From: Patiria pectinifera
Taxonomy: Eukaryota > Echinodermata > Asteroidea > Valvatida > Asterinidae
Assembly: GCA_029964075.1 (NCBI GenBank)
Contig: CM057149.1
Location: forward strand, 2,490,465 to 2,554,464
Direction of reading: 5' to 3'
Length of the DNA stretch: 64,000 nucleotides
The translations under genes and the position numbers were made by a program. The first letter of the stretch is position 1, and every line of letters starts with the position of its first letter. Below, in pieces: positions 12,201 through 27,200 of this stretch. The notes under the pieces are model-generated. The model saw only the letters and a list, made by a program, of their open reading frames with translations, ran no database searches and was not told the origin of the DNA.

Positions 12201-15200
12201 TTTAGTAAAAGCGAATTGAAAATTGAAACATGACATTATTTACTTGTTGGTAAAAAAAACAGGAGAAACTCCACCATAATTATGTCCAGTTAGGGAACCT
12301 AGCACTCGCCATTCGGGCCGGGGTTCCTACTCATATTCCGTCAGCTACTGAAAAATCCGTGTGGCCAGAATTGAATTGAAAGGGCCAATTCATGGTGTCT
12401 AAATCCCCGTTAACTCTTAATCTGATTTAAGTGAAAAATTAATCCATCAGTCGAAAACATCCGGAATAAACTGAGACAGTTCCTTTATTCCATCGAGTGG
12501 GGATGGGGTGGGATCGGGAATTGGAGGTTTGTTTTTTCATTTTCCAAAAGCGTGATCTTCATGGGTTTAAGAGAATGCGGTAGGAACTAGGAAGGTGTTT
12601 CGTACATGCCAAGTTAATAGTTTTATGGAATTTCACATGAGGCTTTATTAGTCACTTGTCGGGAAAAAAGTATAGGTCATTAACCCTTTTAGTCGCAGTA
12701 AACCTTTACGACTCGTAGGGCTTTGCCAAAAAAAAGATAATGGTTTCTGTATCTGTGTGTTATTTCTGCTTGGAGTCACAGAGGAGATTTGTCGATTATT
12801 GCTTACATGTCAGACATTTAATCCACACCGCTTTGAGAGATCCTTTACATGTCGTCTGTCGACGATACTCCCATCCGATTACAGAGACCAGTGTCAGTGA
12901 CAAGCCAGGCGCGATGAGGAGTGATTTTCTTCCGTCTTAAGGCTGACTTTTTGTCCAGCTCATCAGCTGTATGAGGCATATCACTTGGTAGAGCTTTGCT
13001 GTCCGGTCTTAAGTTACGCAGTTGCTGATAAAATTTCGAGTAAAAAACTTGTCTGAGCCACTCAACAGTGAGAATTAATTGTGGAATGCTATAGACTTCA
13101 ATGTGGCCTTTTTAACTAATCAAAGTTGCACGGTAAATTTGTTGGGAGTGGTCATTTGTGCCATAATATATATCGGTATAGAAATGTAACTGTTAACCAC
13201 TATCGAGTTACTCAGGGACGTGTAGACCACCCTCGTATAGTATCTCATATTTCTGTGTGTGTGACCTTGTTTGTGGAATTTGCAACAATCAATAACTGAA
13301 CCCTCGTTACGAAAAATTATGAGCCAGTCAAGGGAAAAAATGCTGCTTTGTTGTCTGCTCGACATGGTCATGTTTATGATGTTTGATGGTGCGTGCAAAC
13401 CAGTGCGATGTGTGGCACTGTACAGTGTGTAAAACATGACGATGGAAACTTGGAAAATGGTATCGGTACCGTTCTACACTAGGCCTGGCGGTGATTACCC
13501 AAACTCCAGTTTCGCAAGGCCTTTGCATATATGCAAGCGATTGAAAGTGTTTGGATTTTTTTGAAAACAACAATCGTCAGTAGTTTTCTCAAAACGTCCA
13601 GTGTTTTTAGCTTGCCTTGTTTTGCCCTCATGCCATATAGTCATGGTGCAAATCTGAGCTCTGGATTCGATCAAAAGGTGACAAAATATGCTGCTTTTCC
13701 TCGCAATATCTGGAATGGACAGAGGGCCATAAACTAATTGCACTAACTATCTTAGTTCCAATAATGGTCATCTGTATTCAGGATTACTGTGTCACGTCAC
13801 CTTTAATATAAGACAGAACCCATGACTCTTACAGCTCGTAGTACGATTACTGTGGGATTGTTGCACATATAATTTCAGTTTCGAAATGTCGTCATTCAAG
13901 AGTTATTGTGAAACCACCATTTTAGGCAAAGTTGGATTAGGATAATGGGAGTTCAGAGTTCTAAAGTTGTGTTTATCGCAGGCAATGACAGCCTGAGCAG
14001 CACGTCGGTTCTCAAGGTCATTTTCAGTCATTTTTCACTTTTAAAGAGGGCAGTTTTCAATCTCATCGCGAAAGTGAAAGTGTTTATTTTATATTAGATA
14101 TTAGAATTTGTTGGATGTGAATTGATTGATTGATTGATTAGAAATCTAACAGTTAGGTTACAGTTGATGAGAGACGACTTGGGCTACCGTAGGCCTTGTT
14201 TATATCCCGTACCAGTTGTTGCCTGGTATGCACATTTGCTATGAAATTATTAAGAATTAAAAAAACGCCAACGCATGGGAAATGTTCACAGCAGTTGAGG
14301 TAGTTCACATCATGCATATACAGCAAGCTGCCCTTCTGTTTACCACTCAGTGTTACTGGGTTTCACACTGTGTTCAATCATCCCCAATAAAAGCAAGTCT
14401 GTTGTAAACTTTGGTAGCATTACAAAAACACTGTGACACAGCTTTGGGATCAGTGATCCTCACCTCGCAATGAACTTGCCCACGTTTACACTGCGCCGTC
14501 ATGCGGGGAGATTGTTGCTAAATCTCCCGGGGAACATTGTCATGCAGACCATGCACGCTCAACTGTTTTTTTCCCCCTGTTGCAGCTTGTCTCGACGGGA
14601 ATGTTGTGGAAATTGACATCGGCTTAACCCTTGCACATTACAATCAAAATTCTGGATAGCTCACGCAGCGTAGATTCCATCCTTTGAAAGATTTACTCCC
14701 GTCTTGTTAGTGTCAAACTATAGACGCAGCTGACACTTTTAGTAGAATTTCTTTTGGGTGACAGTGAAAGGAAATGATTCGGAAGACAGCAATTTATTTC
14801 ACATGTAGGCCTACAGTCTACAGATAATTTGAGCAATAGCCAAAAGGCACCGTTCTCATATCTGGTTGCATCTGGTAAGAAATACATGTATATTTATGGT
14901 GTTAACGACTTCTTTTTTTTTGCCACCTTCTGGAAAGTATCGTAGAATATATTAAGCTGCCTTTCATTTACGGTAATCCTACTGCAGCTGTGTCCTCAGT
15001 TAGTTCGAGGTAGCGTTATAAAGTCAACATATTTGTGGTTTAGGGTAACCAACAACCTCAAAGTATCCCCCTCCCCTCCGAGAGGATATATTTGCTTTGT
15101 GGTTTAACGCAATTCTAAAAGCTGCCGCGCTGTCACGCTCAGTTACTCATCAAACTATCAAAGGACCATACAAAATGGTCTGGGCATGTAATACATGTAC

Positions 15201-18200
15201 AACGTTCACAGTACCCTTTTCTTTACTTTCAGGGGAGGGGGGGGGGGTAACACACTGAGTATACAGTGTTTATGTCGGTGAAGGGCAAAACCTATTATTG
15301 AATTTACATCACCCGATTCAAATTTCATCTTTTGAATAGTTTCGCAATACCTGTCTAGATTTTGAACAAGTAACTTTGATGGATACGATTAATCATCTTT
15401 TTCCTTTTTTACAAAATACCCAAGGACTTGTGTAAAATTCCTACAAATACTGGTTCAAATGTATTCCCGAGGCGGAAAAACGTTGATTGATATTGGGGAC
15501 TAGAGGTTATTTTTTATACAGTATTTGCAGTGGATTCTGTTGTCAATTGACGGCGGCTTCTGATTTTTTTTTTTTTTTACAAAGGTAAGGCCCACTCCTT
15601 TTCAGCAGCACTGACAGCAGTTGCTACTAGTACTAATACATTTGGAGCTGTGCCCGGGTAGTCCTAAACGTATAGGATTCGGAGAATAAGAACTAAAGAT
15701 CAGCATAGAGATTAGAGATTGAATAGGGAGATACACCATATATGCCAGTTGCATGGTGACTGACTGAATCAGTCACAAAGCCAACAAAAATATCCATTCT
15801 CAGTAAGTAATCCGATTGCTTTTGGTTGCTTAGTTCGGAAGTATATGGACTTTTTAAAAGCAGGTAGGTAGCTTTATTAAACCGCGGAGAATACAAGCTA
15901 AAATTTCTTTGAATCCTCATCACTATACAGCGAACCAAGTTGTTAATATTTTCTCAAGCGAAGTACAATCAACCATTGCACGTTTTTCAGACTTCCGTGA
16001 GTTTCGCAGCTGCAAAATGAATTGTTTGGGAACATTAAAAACCAGTCTTTCGGAGGTGTAACGGAATAAAAAATTAATGTGCTTCAATTGGCCACGCCTA
16101 CACAACTAAGTGCCGCATATGTTGCTGCTCTGTGTTTTTCTGGGCGCATTTATAGTTTTAGCTACAAAAGCCTCCAAGCTCTGCGTTGTTTTTTTTTTTA
16201 GAAATGTCTGCACAATGCGATGGATGAAGCTAATGATTTCAGTCACTCCATATATCAAAGCGTTTGTGGCGACATACAATTTCTTCAAGTATGCAAGTTC
16301 AGAACACCGGCCGACAATAATGGCACGTAGCTGCCATAATCCTCGTATAATCGAAGGCCGTTCATTGGAACTTGCACCGGAAAATCAATAAATAATAGTG
16401 AACCAGATTTTCCGGAGAGTTTTAAAGACGAAATAAATGATATTGGGGATGGGGTAGTCACGTACCTGAGACGGATAATGTTGTTTGGCGGAAACACATC
16501 CTCCACAGATTTGCCTAGAATTTTAATTGAGTGTAGGATAACTTCTCATGATGTCATGTCAACAAAATAGCATTTGTTTTTCTCAAATCCGGTCCAGCAT
16601 TTTCACCTACAGCCTACGGCTTTTATATCATAATACGTTTGAAATGAAAGCAATACAAGCAGTGGTTTATAGCTTAATTTTACATGGAATCCCCAAAGCT
16701 TAATGATTCAATTGTTTTCACACATGAAAAAGAGTGGAACATTAAAAAAAGGGGTTTTTTTTGGACAAGGACTCGGCCAAGTGAAGCATGACTTTGTACA
16801 CCATCATTCCTAGTATTTGGAAACTACGACCCATTCAATTTCCATGGCCAATATTAGGAGTTGTCCCTGTGAGATTTGAACCGAGGTCATGAGACAAGTT
16901 TCATACTTGAAATTCCTGTGAGTGATCCATTATTTCCGTTGTTTCACGTGAGCTTGCTTGTGTCTTGAGATGGAAGCCATATACTAAGAAATGTCCGAAT
17001 GCAATCAAGATAAATGATGGTTTCTGTAAGGACATCTGAAACGTCTTATAGCTTTGGGGCGAAAGGTGCACAAATAAACAAAATATAATTCAGGCTGAAA
17101 ATATGTTTGGTTTCGGGCACTTTGGGTAAAAATACCTCAACCACCAGGGGGGATTCAAGCCGCGTTTTCACACAAACACTACAGTGGAGCTAAATTTGAT
17201 ATGTGCATCTGAATTCTTGATTTTGTGCGGTGTGCTAACTTAGGCCAGGTCAGGCGCGCGGGATGTAATTCATAAAGGGAAACAATTCTGTTCAACCGAT
17301 CACTCTCATGAAGCATTTTCAGGTTTGTGGCTGTGACGCTATAGGGATGCACCCCTGTATTCAAATTCCCATAGACACCATTGCTAAACGCCCATACTTC
17401 AAAATTAAAAAACAGAACAACTCAGAATTCTCACAGGTATTAGCTGCACAGAAAAATGATGATCGACATGTCATCTTTCATTTTCTTTTCGTGGGTTGAC
17501 CATTGACGTTTCGAGAAATTTTCACCCAAAGAAGGCGACCCCTATTTTCCCATAAGCGGAAAAGTAGCCATCTTGAAAACGATCACTCCACAACATGGCA
17601 AAATAACGCTACTTTCGAGCCCAATTGCATTAAAAATACTCAGAATTGGAAGCCCCAAGCCCGGGATAGAGGTTCATTGCCATATCTCTTCAATTCCCCA
17701 ATTTTATGGCTCTCAGAACTCTCTAATATAGAATAAATTTGAGGGTATAACTTTGATTCATGAGCTCGGCAGATGGGTTTGGGCCTATACAGGTGTGTGA
17801 ACCCGTAGCAGACTTAGATGATGGCGGTTGTTTCTCATTGCCTTTGTTTCTAATCCTTGGCATATGCGTGATGCGTGACATTGACAGGCAGGGGTCCAGA
17901 CCGAACATCAATACCCCTGACACTGTTTGGATAAATTCTGGGTGGTATCTAGAACCACACGTCCCATGTTCAAGGGTCGTGTTGGGACCTTATCCCGATT
18001 AAAGTTAAGCCTGATGGTTGTAAAAATGTTGATATTTCAAGTAAACGTTCAGCAGCCGGCAGTATGCGTGATGTGATGCTATGTTGTGACACCCATTACA
18101 TGTTGGTCCCGAGGACTGGGAAAAACTGCGTCTGTCAATTTAATGCTTATCGATTAGTGCTTATCATTCCATGATTGCCCATTGTGAAAAATGCATTGAA

Positions 18201-21200
18201 TCACCTATCTCACGAGATCAATCTTTCTTATTTTTAAGAAGTCTTGTTAAAGCTTCTAAACGTTGCACTACTTCAAATAATGTGGTGTGTCATCACCAAC
18301 AGAGGGCGGTGTTCATTAATAGCAATTTCAGGCAGACAACAATTCCCTGATGCATTTCAAGGTCCGGTTAAAAAAGAGTGTCGGAAAGCGCCTGCTAGGC
18401 CTAAGTGTTTCAAAGCTTGGCAAACAGAATTAAAAACTGCCACATTAAAAGTTCTGTATTCAAATGGTCAGAATATTTGGGAGTTTACATTTGATTAAGT
18501 CCGTCATATTATAGTAGACTCTATTTTAAAAGAAATTGAGATGATTGAGATCCATAGATAGCGTTATCGCAAATCAAATATTTAACCATATTTTGAAACT
18601 GTTATTCCTAAAAGGTACCTCAATTTTCCGTTCTTTTTTGTAAGTAAAATTCAAACGTATGAAATATGGTAACACTCCATAGGGCGACTAAGGCTCGTCG
18701 ATGGCACCACTGATATGGAGGGCGTGGTCGAAACCTTCATCTATGATGAATGGAGGATGGTGTGTGGTCAAAACTGGACAAAGGAGGCTGCCCACATGGT
18801 ATGCCGACAGCTTGGACATATCGGCGGGGCGGTGGAAGCGCGAACCCAACCCACACCAGAGGCTTTGCTTTCAGAGCCGGTCCTTGTGGATCTGGTGGCT
18901 TGCGTTGGGAGAGAAGGGGAGAATACGGAGTGCGATGACTACGTGTCGTCCGGAGATGACTGGTGTAACCCGTTCGAGGTTGCCTGGGTCAGATGCGCCT
19001 CTGAAACCTCTGAGCTCTTCCCACTGAAGCAAGGTGATCATGCATCCGAGAAGCTGTATGCTGGCATGATGCATGATTTAGCATCCATGTTAAATTCTTT
19101 TATTTTGCTTATTAACAAAAGCTTTACCGTGGTCTAATTCCACGCACATGTGTATAATATGACATAGCTGCAGCATGTATCAAAAATAAACACCGTGCTC
19201 GTCTCCAAGGGGGACCGCTAACCTTTCGACTTTGAAACACGCTTACAGTAGCGGAATAGTGCAGATGTGCATGTAATACTAGAACTTGATGGCAGGCCGT
19301 CAAAACATGGACATTATTCAACATGATATATGGCCAAAGCGGCCCGCCCAAGTGTAATAACTTAGCTCTGGAGCTACATTATCAACTCAGTTATTAATTG
19401 ACTCCATGGTTAGATCATGGATGATTGCTGCTTACATAGTGCTGTAGCCAAATATGTTTCCTTTTGATGCGCTCACTAATGCTAACCGAAGTGTCCAGTG
19501 CCGGTCGGACCATACTTGTCCAAAGATGCCCTGGACGCTCAGTAAGTTTGAAACGATTATTAAGAAATTGTCATAATCAACATTATTTTCGTTTGGACAG
19601 ACCAGACATAGTTCATGGCCTTTTTGAGCGATTCTGTGAAGCTCAAGTTGTTCAGAAGGGGTCCTTAATTCTGCATTGCGGATTGGATGGATGCTTTGTA
19701 AGATACACAGGAATTCGCAACATTCAAGGGCACATAATGCAGCAGGCGGAGGGAAAGTAGCAGCTCAGACATACACAGTCTATCTGCTCTGATCTCAGAT
19801 GTAGACACTAGAAGGGAAGTTATTTTGGAAGTTCCCCGCGGTCCTGTGCATCTTAATATATCCCGGCTGCTCAACTGTAACTCCCTACACACATTAAACT
19901 GATGAAGCTGCATAGTGAAGGATTAATCGGGAAGTTGGGATAATTCCAAGTTCATGGACCGTGTAGCCGTCACTTCTATTACGGGAAATTGCCATCATGT
20001 ATCATCACCACATTATAAATACTTGATGTAGATAAGAGTAAATAACGATATGTAGCCTACAGCTTGCTTGCTTTTTACTGCATGTTTAAGACACTCTCCT
20101 TAAACGGCATGCCCATATATTGTTGCATGAATAAAATTATATTATTCTTCAGCTTGCCAATCCTGCTTGAAGTTTTTGTAAAATAATTATTGGACAATGG
20201 TAAACACAACTTAAACGCATTAAATACGAAAATGACTTCAAAACGGTACAACTGTGTCTCATTTTGTCACTGACACTAATTATTCATAATTGCTAATGAT
20301 ACTTTGCCGTTGCTGCTCCAGGTCGTGGTATGTACAGAATGTCAGTAGGAAATCTCTTTTGTTTATAATATAGCAGTAAACACCAAGACACTCTTTGAGG
20401 CATTTGTTATACCAGTTTAATAGATGTTCCATAATCACACAGCGCTATTACGCCATTTATCCATTGGTATTACTTTCTAACCAGCATTTATTTTATGTAA
20501 TAATACCATAAAGGCTTGTCAAGGGCATAATGATGGATGAATGATGACGTGTGCTTCCCATACCGGCAGACAACTTGACTGGGTAGGGGCAGTATGAGGG
20601 ACGGACCGCAAAGGAACTTAGCCTGGGCAGACTCATCGGGTGGGACACCCTTGCTAATAATATGAACTTTTGTCAGGGGTAACTCTGGAACTGACTTGAC
20701 AAGTGTGACTAATCATCTCCGCTTTATACGTGCCACGTAAGCTTACGCTCGCTGTGCTTTGGCTGTCCGAGTTGATCGATAGTCAGGCAAGCCTCACTCA
20801 CGTGCATGTGCCAGTCTCTAGTGACGTTTACTTAAAAGTTGCAAACTTCCAACAGCCCAACTTCTTCATGAATTAAGTAACGTCACTCTAAGCTTATTTG
20901 CATAACCGAGCTGCTGTGTGTTTTGTCAATTGTTTCATTGACGCAGTGAAAGGCACCAACTTCAAAATGTTGATTCCAGGGTTTTCCCGAGTGCCCGATG
21001 CGAGTGGCCCGGCGCAGCCATCTTGCTTGGAACGATCCGAGCTGATGCCTGGCCATAGCATGGACAAGCTCATCCCATTCTTAGTTTACATCTACTGTGT
21101 TCGTTTTACAGCTCTCAACATGGGCTCGGAGCAGAGGAGTGGAGTCAAGCCGATGGCTACCGATGTCAGCGATGGGAGCGTGACCCTCGATTGGTCGGAC

Positions 21201-24200
21201 TGGTACCGGGAGATTGACGGCGAGAGTCTCTTTCTCATTCGCTTCGTTATCAAGTATCGTATCGCCGATAACGATGCGACCATGCAGTACGAGATAGCGG
21301 CTGAACCCCGTAGCTATGAGACTCGCCATACCGTTACTGGCTTGAAGGAGAGGACCAGGTACGAATTCATCGTAGAGGGAGTCAGGCTTGGACCAGAGGG
21401 CGAGGAGGTTGGGCCTACTACACAACCTCTGGTTGTCAACACGCCATGTGGGGGTAAGTTATAGGCAAACTACTCGAAATGCTACATTAATGCTTCGTTA
21501 ATGAGTGAACTATCTTTCTAATTTCTAATGGTCGCTATCTTGGCCGCCCCATAACCTACATTAAAACGAACTTATACTTAAGAACGCCAATTAAGTAAAA
21601 CAGGAATCAGTGATGGAGAAATGTGATGAAAATATTCCAATGGCATTTTTAGAGTCACAGTATAGCCTAGATCTAGAATTGCCTTTACCCCTAAAAGTAG
21701 GAAAACCATTGTCACCCGGTGAGAAAAGTGCAGTGAAAAGTGACAATAAACAGACGCTGCATAGACATAGTTCTAATCCATTTTTCCGGCAGTGGAAAGG
21801 ACTGCCCTCAGCATCTCCAAAAAAGGACGCCGAAGGGTACAGGGCCAGACAAGCTAGTGCTGCAATGTATGCTATGCACTCCAAGTTATTGAACAGTTTC
21901 CAAATCAACACAAAGGACGAATAAACGTTTTCATTTCACGTGTACTTATTTTCTTCGAGAAAACGACATTTTCAGGGAGAAGAAAAGAAGATTTAGTTTT
22001 GCAAAGTGTTTAAAGGAGCCCATATTTCATATCTGTTATCAATTACTCTATAGCATGTACTTTTCGTCGCGTTAAGGGCTCAAGCCAGAGGATGGCAATA
22101 ATCCCCTTTAAACTAGATAAGGAAATGACAGACTTCCTTTGGCAATCCCACAGCTCCGTCTCAGGTCAGCAATGCTGTCGTGTGGCCTCAGAACGGCACA
22201 GGGAAGGTGTTGAAACTGTCCTGGGGACGCTCCGATGACCCAGACTGTTCCCCGAGCTCTTACATTGTCGAGTTCAGGCAGCTGAGCCTGGGGCAGTGCG
22301 AGCGGGAAGCCCAGGTACTAGACAGCACCTCATTGGCAGGCAGCACCGAGCTCACGCAGTTCACCATAGGCGGCCTGCAGCCACACTCAACCTACACGGT
22401 GTACGTCACGTCACGCAATCGGTACGGGATCAGCCAAGCGTGGCGACACAATGTCACCACTAACGAGGAAGGTAAGGAAAAGTGGAAAGTTCAACCATAA
22501 TATTTCACTGGGTATTTTTTTTGCATTGAACTGCATGTTGCCCAAAGTCATAATTTGCATCCATAAAATGACCTCCGGTGTTAATTTGGACCAATTATTT
22601 ACCCTTCACACTTTGACCCTAGTTCCTAATTAGATTTACATGGTGGATTAAAAGTGATCCCTCATAAAGAACCTTAAGCCCGGCCTAAGCCCCGGCACTT
22701 GAAAAGCGTTACTGATAACAAGTGAGTGTCCAAACAAAAATAAAATGAAAGGACAAGCAAACATCATTGATCAACATCTCTAAGATTCAAAACAACCAAC
22801 TCAGAAAACCACGAGAGGGAGAGTCAGGGATGTTGAATTACAGCTATATGTATATACAGGAAAGGTGAATCATCTCGAGACATGTGGGGCCAGACGGTGG
22901 GAATTTTGAGGCGGGAGAAATTCTTGTTCTTCGCCAGAATAATTATAGTCTTAAGCCATAGTTGAAGACGGTGTATAACTCGACAAAGTGCTATTAATAA
23001 ATTATCTGATCCGACCACTATCCGTTGCTTCCAACAGTCGAGACTCACGGCGCCCAGATGTTGGTAGACCACCTAAAGACCTAAACAACCAGATAATAAT
23101 AACACTTAAATATCGCAGCACTTTCCCCCAATTTCCCCTCCAGTCAAAACTATTTAAACCATACCACCTGTTAGGATTCTCACCTTAAAAACCCCTCGAG
23201 AATGCACATGAAATATTTAAATCGAATATAAAAAAAGAGAGTTAAATCAACCGTTCTCAATTTGAATACACGGGGTACGATTTCGAATAACTTCACGTAT
23301 AGGCCTATTTGCTAGTTCGAGTTGGCATTGTCTGATCACAATAATATACTTATGCGCATTCAATTGATCATATCGAACATTAAGGATATATCAGACGAAA
23401 AATGCTCGTAATTTTTCATGCCATGAAATATAACAATGTCATATTAACGCTACATAGATGGTGAGTGTCGCCTGGCAGGGTTGTTCTGAGAAGCCTACAG
23501 TCTGGGTTAGGGTGAAGAAACTTTCATATTGTCGATTCAAAGTGTTCCAACTTGGGTGCTAAGCTTTGTTCGTCATCTAACCGAAATTGACCCGCTAGTT
23601 TCTTGGGATATGCCGGGAGAATTTTTGCCCTTGAGCCCAAATCAAAATGGGTTAATGGAAGCGGATAACTTCAAAGATGTTGTTCTAGGTTTACTGGGAA
23701 CCCACGGGAAAATCGTTCAAAGTTTGACGATTTTTTTGTGTGTACCCGAGCCAGTACGTGTTTAGCATTTTTTTTTAAAGTGTGACTGACGCCACCTCGG
23801 TATCTAATCAAGGTCGAAAAACATTTCCTGTTTCGTTAGAAATCCCTCATTGCAAAGCCAAGTTGATATCCTTTGTTTCCTGGATATATCATTAGAGTAA
23901 AAGACGAGTAATAGAAACCATACACATTGCTCAGTAAAGCGAGAAACACATTTCACATTTCACGAGAAACACATTTCAACCAAAATTGGCATTAGATAAG
24001 GTCCGCCATATCAGGTAATAAATAATTATCTAGATTCGGTTGACTTGAATTTGGATAGCAACTGGGTATACACTACATAGTATCATAAACCTTTACTATA
24101 GTGGTGTGCCATTTGCAGTCACGTTTAATGATCAATAAACAATAAACCACACCAAACCCAGTGGAATAGGTCTAGCGCCCTGGGTTCACTCACCGTAATT

Positions 24201-27200
24201 GGATAATGAAGCCTTTGAGACCCTGCACTGTGGGGTTCGGAGCAAAGGCTAACGGTTGACGAGTTCAACTACATCACACTCGATATAAAGACTTTCCCAT
24301 ATCGTCCGGTCAGTCATAAAGTATCGCATAAAATTGTTTACGGACGAAGCCTTTCAAGTACCGCGCTATTCACCACAGCTTCAAGGAAATTGTCACATGT
24401 CAAGTGAAAATAATTCAGTTAATATTGAACGTCTTCAACTAAAAGCTTAGATGCAGTGTTGTAACCAAGACACGAGTCAAGTCAAGTCACAAGTCAAAGT
24501 TTCACAAGTCAACTTAGTCAAGTCAAGTCGCAAACCATTTTTTCCGTTTTCAAGTCGAGTCAAGTCACACTGCTAAGAAGCAATTAAAACTAATGAGATC
24601 CCTCTCAAATCCTCAGTTCCCTACATACGGTACAAAAACATTCGTATCCCTCAAAATTTTTTGTTTCTTCTAAATACCCCATTTGTTATAATCAAAGATC
24701 AATTGAATGAATAAAAAACCAGTAGATTTAATATGTTAGTGATCGGCTCACACATTCTTAAAGCACGAAATATGACATATTGACAAGGAGGATTTTGCAT
24801 TTACAATTACAAATTCATTCAATAGGCCGTTTGAAGCTTTGAACTATTGTAAACATTGCGGGACGAACAGGGTATATGCTTAGCAGGTTGAACTTGTTCA
24901 AAAGTTGCCGAGTATTCCAATTTGAGTTTATTATCATTGAAGTTTATAATCAGACCAATAAAAGGGATGCTTGAGTCGCTCAATGACGATCACTTCGAAC
25001 TTGAGACGTATAGGCTTACTTATAGCTCCATGCTCCAACTAGAAACTGATTTGAATGAATTGCTTGTACACCCACAGTGCCTTCTGCAGCGCCAACTGGC
25101 CTACAATCCAAGTATGTGGACGGGACCAAGCTGCGTGTCTCGTGGGACCCCGTCCCGTGTGGACATCGAGGTGGCATCATCACCGGCTATACCTACATAC
25201 TCCTGGACGTGACAACGGATCAAGTCAGCTACAGTGATCATACCAGTGAAACCAGCGTAGTTCTGCCTGAGTCACGTGCCCTCAGACGCTACAAGTTTCT
25301 GGTAGCCGCCACCACCGCGGTTGGCCGTGGGCCGTATGCTGCCTTCTCGGTGGATGCCCAACCAAAAATCCTAGACAGTAAGTTACAACAAATATTACAT
25401 TATTGCTGGTTGCATAGGACCAGCCTTTCCAAATTGTACCTATGTGGCTGACTCCTCCCTGTCATTTGTGACTTAATACCCTGGTCTGGAAGCTTTATGA
25501 GGCTTGCCTTTTCAGGTAGGGGTGATAAAGAAACTACACACATGTGCATGCAAGGGTAATTAGTCTAGTCTTCAAGCAAATGGCGAAATTGGATTATGAT
25601 GAAACTGTGGTCTCACGTTTGGGATTCCAACGAATTAAACCCATGAAGAGAAAACAAATCAAAACAATCATCTCACACTGCGTCTCTTTGACTAGTCGTA
25701 TGACGAAAATTATAGAGTCGATTTCGTGATGCTGCCAAGTACACAAATTATAGTGCTTAGCACGGGGGATTCATGCATGCATGATATGCCCATTGTCTGT
25801 GACTAGACTCTGATGGCTGACTTTAATATGCCTAGAAAGAAAATCAAAAACTGCTGCTGTATTCTCTGTTAGATCCTGCCAGGGCCCAATTTCATGGCAC
25901 TGCTATAGCACATGATTTTCTGCTAACAGAGCCTCTGTCTATCTCATGGGGATCGCAGCAAAAGTTGTAAGCAGCAAAGGGCACGCTTACAACAGAGGAA
26001 AAAGTTGCTTAAATTGGTGACGTAGACATCTCCATGTGCGCTCAACCGTTAGCCCATTCAATAACATAAGTGCTTAAAGTTACCACAATTATTTTCTGCA
26101 TTAGTTTGCGCAACTTTTCTGCCGAGTGTTAAGCAGCACCAAGACATTTGGGCTGGTCTCAACGATAAACATAAACATGTGTATGAGACGACAAAATGTC
26201 ACAAAAATAGGATTTCTCAATAATAGGACTTTCAAAGACTTAAACCTCACTCTCATTCGAGAGAAAATTCCCTTCATCCGAGTAAACTTGGGACAAGACG
26301 GTTTTGAGTTTTCACTGGAGTTTTCGCTGGGGCAATTCGTTTATTACCCCAGTACATCAATCGAAAACTACAGTGATTCTCACTGTTATTCGTCTAGTCT
26401 CCAAAGTTTTACTCTTTATGGGCGCTTTGCAATATCAGAAGTTACGCGATATCGAAAATAATGGCTCGAAACTGCCGCCACCTCCCACCTCTTGGGGGTA
26501 ATTCTCTTAATGCACTCTCGAAGGGGTGTCATTCAGTTGTGGTAACAGGCACTGAGTTTGACGCTTAAGTCCTCTTTCTTGGAAAGATAAAACGTCGAGC
26601 TGGGGTCAACTAACGGTCGATATTGACTGTTATGGGACGTTGGAACTCGCTTTCTTTATTAGCAACCGAAGCAAACTTGAAGAAGAAAAAAAAAGGCTGA
26701 TTCTTTTCCTCCGGCCTTCTCCGTTGGGTTTTATGCAACTATAGTATAGGTACATGACTAAACCTGACTTTGTCAGTAAATCATGATGACAAATATGCAC
26801 GTTGTAATATCGTGTAGGACATGTTCTACACGCTGTGCTAATTCTGCGCGGTGCTGCCCCGCCAAACTCAATTAATTTGATTGTTTAAACTTTGGTCCGG
26901 CCTAGCAGGGCGCTTAGAACCATTTGAGTTCGGCACGGCAGCAGCACGGCGTTTATAACAGGCCTAGTAAGGAGTGTTTCATCTTGATAATGGGCATCTA
27001 ATGAACATTTCAAGCGAACATCGCCGCCTCCTGAAGCAAACAAGGCAATCCTAGTAAAGCCTGAAGCTTTTTTATTCATGCATGCATCTGGTGTACAAAG
27101 TGGGCCAGATTTTGCCCATCCTTGGGCGTTACAGGGTAATCCTATATGAAAGCACTGCCCGGCTGTAAAGTGACAGTGAGCATGTCAGTCAGTCAGTCAG

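Noticed and set aside
16110..16391. A 93-codon open frame with a signal-like start in intron 1
   Set aside because: It lies within an intron of the same strand, has a T-run producing FFF and shows no domain.
16860..16905. A B-box-like word (GGTTCAAATCTC, minus strand)
   Set aside because: No A-box at the right distance and no cloverleaf. Could be an old SINE trace but not supportable.
21610..21924. A 104-codon open frame inside intron 3 of the protease gene
   Set aside because: No domain, no splice borders and no relation to the frame of the flanking exons.
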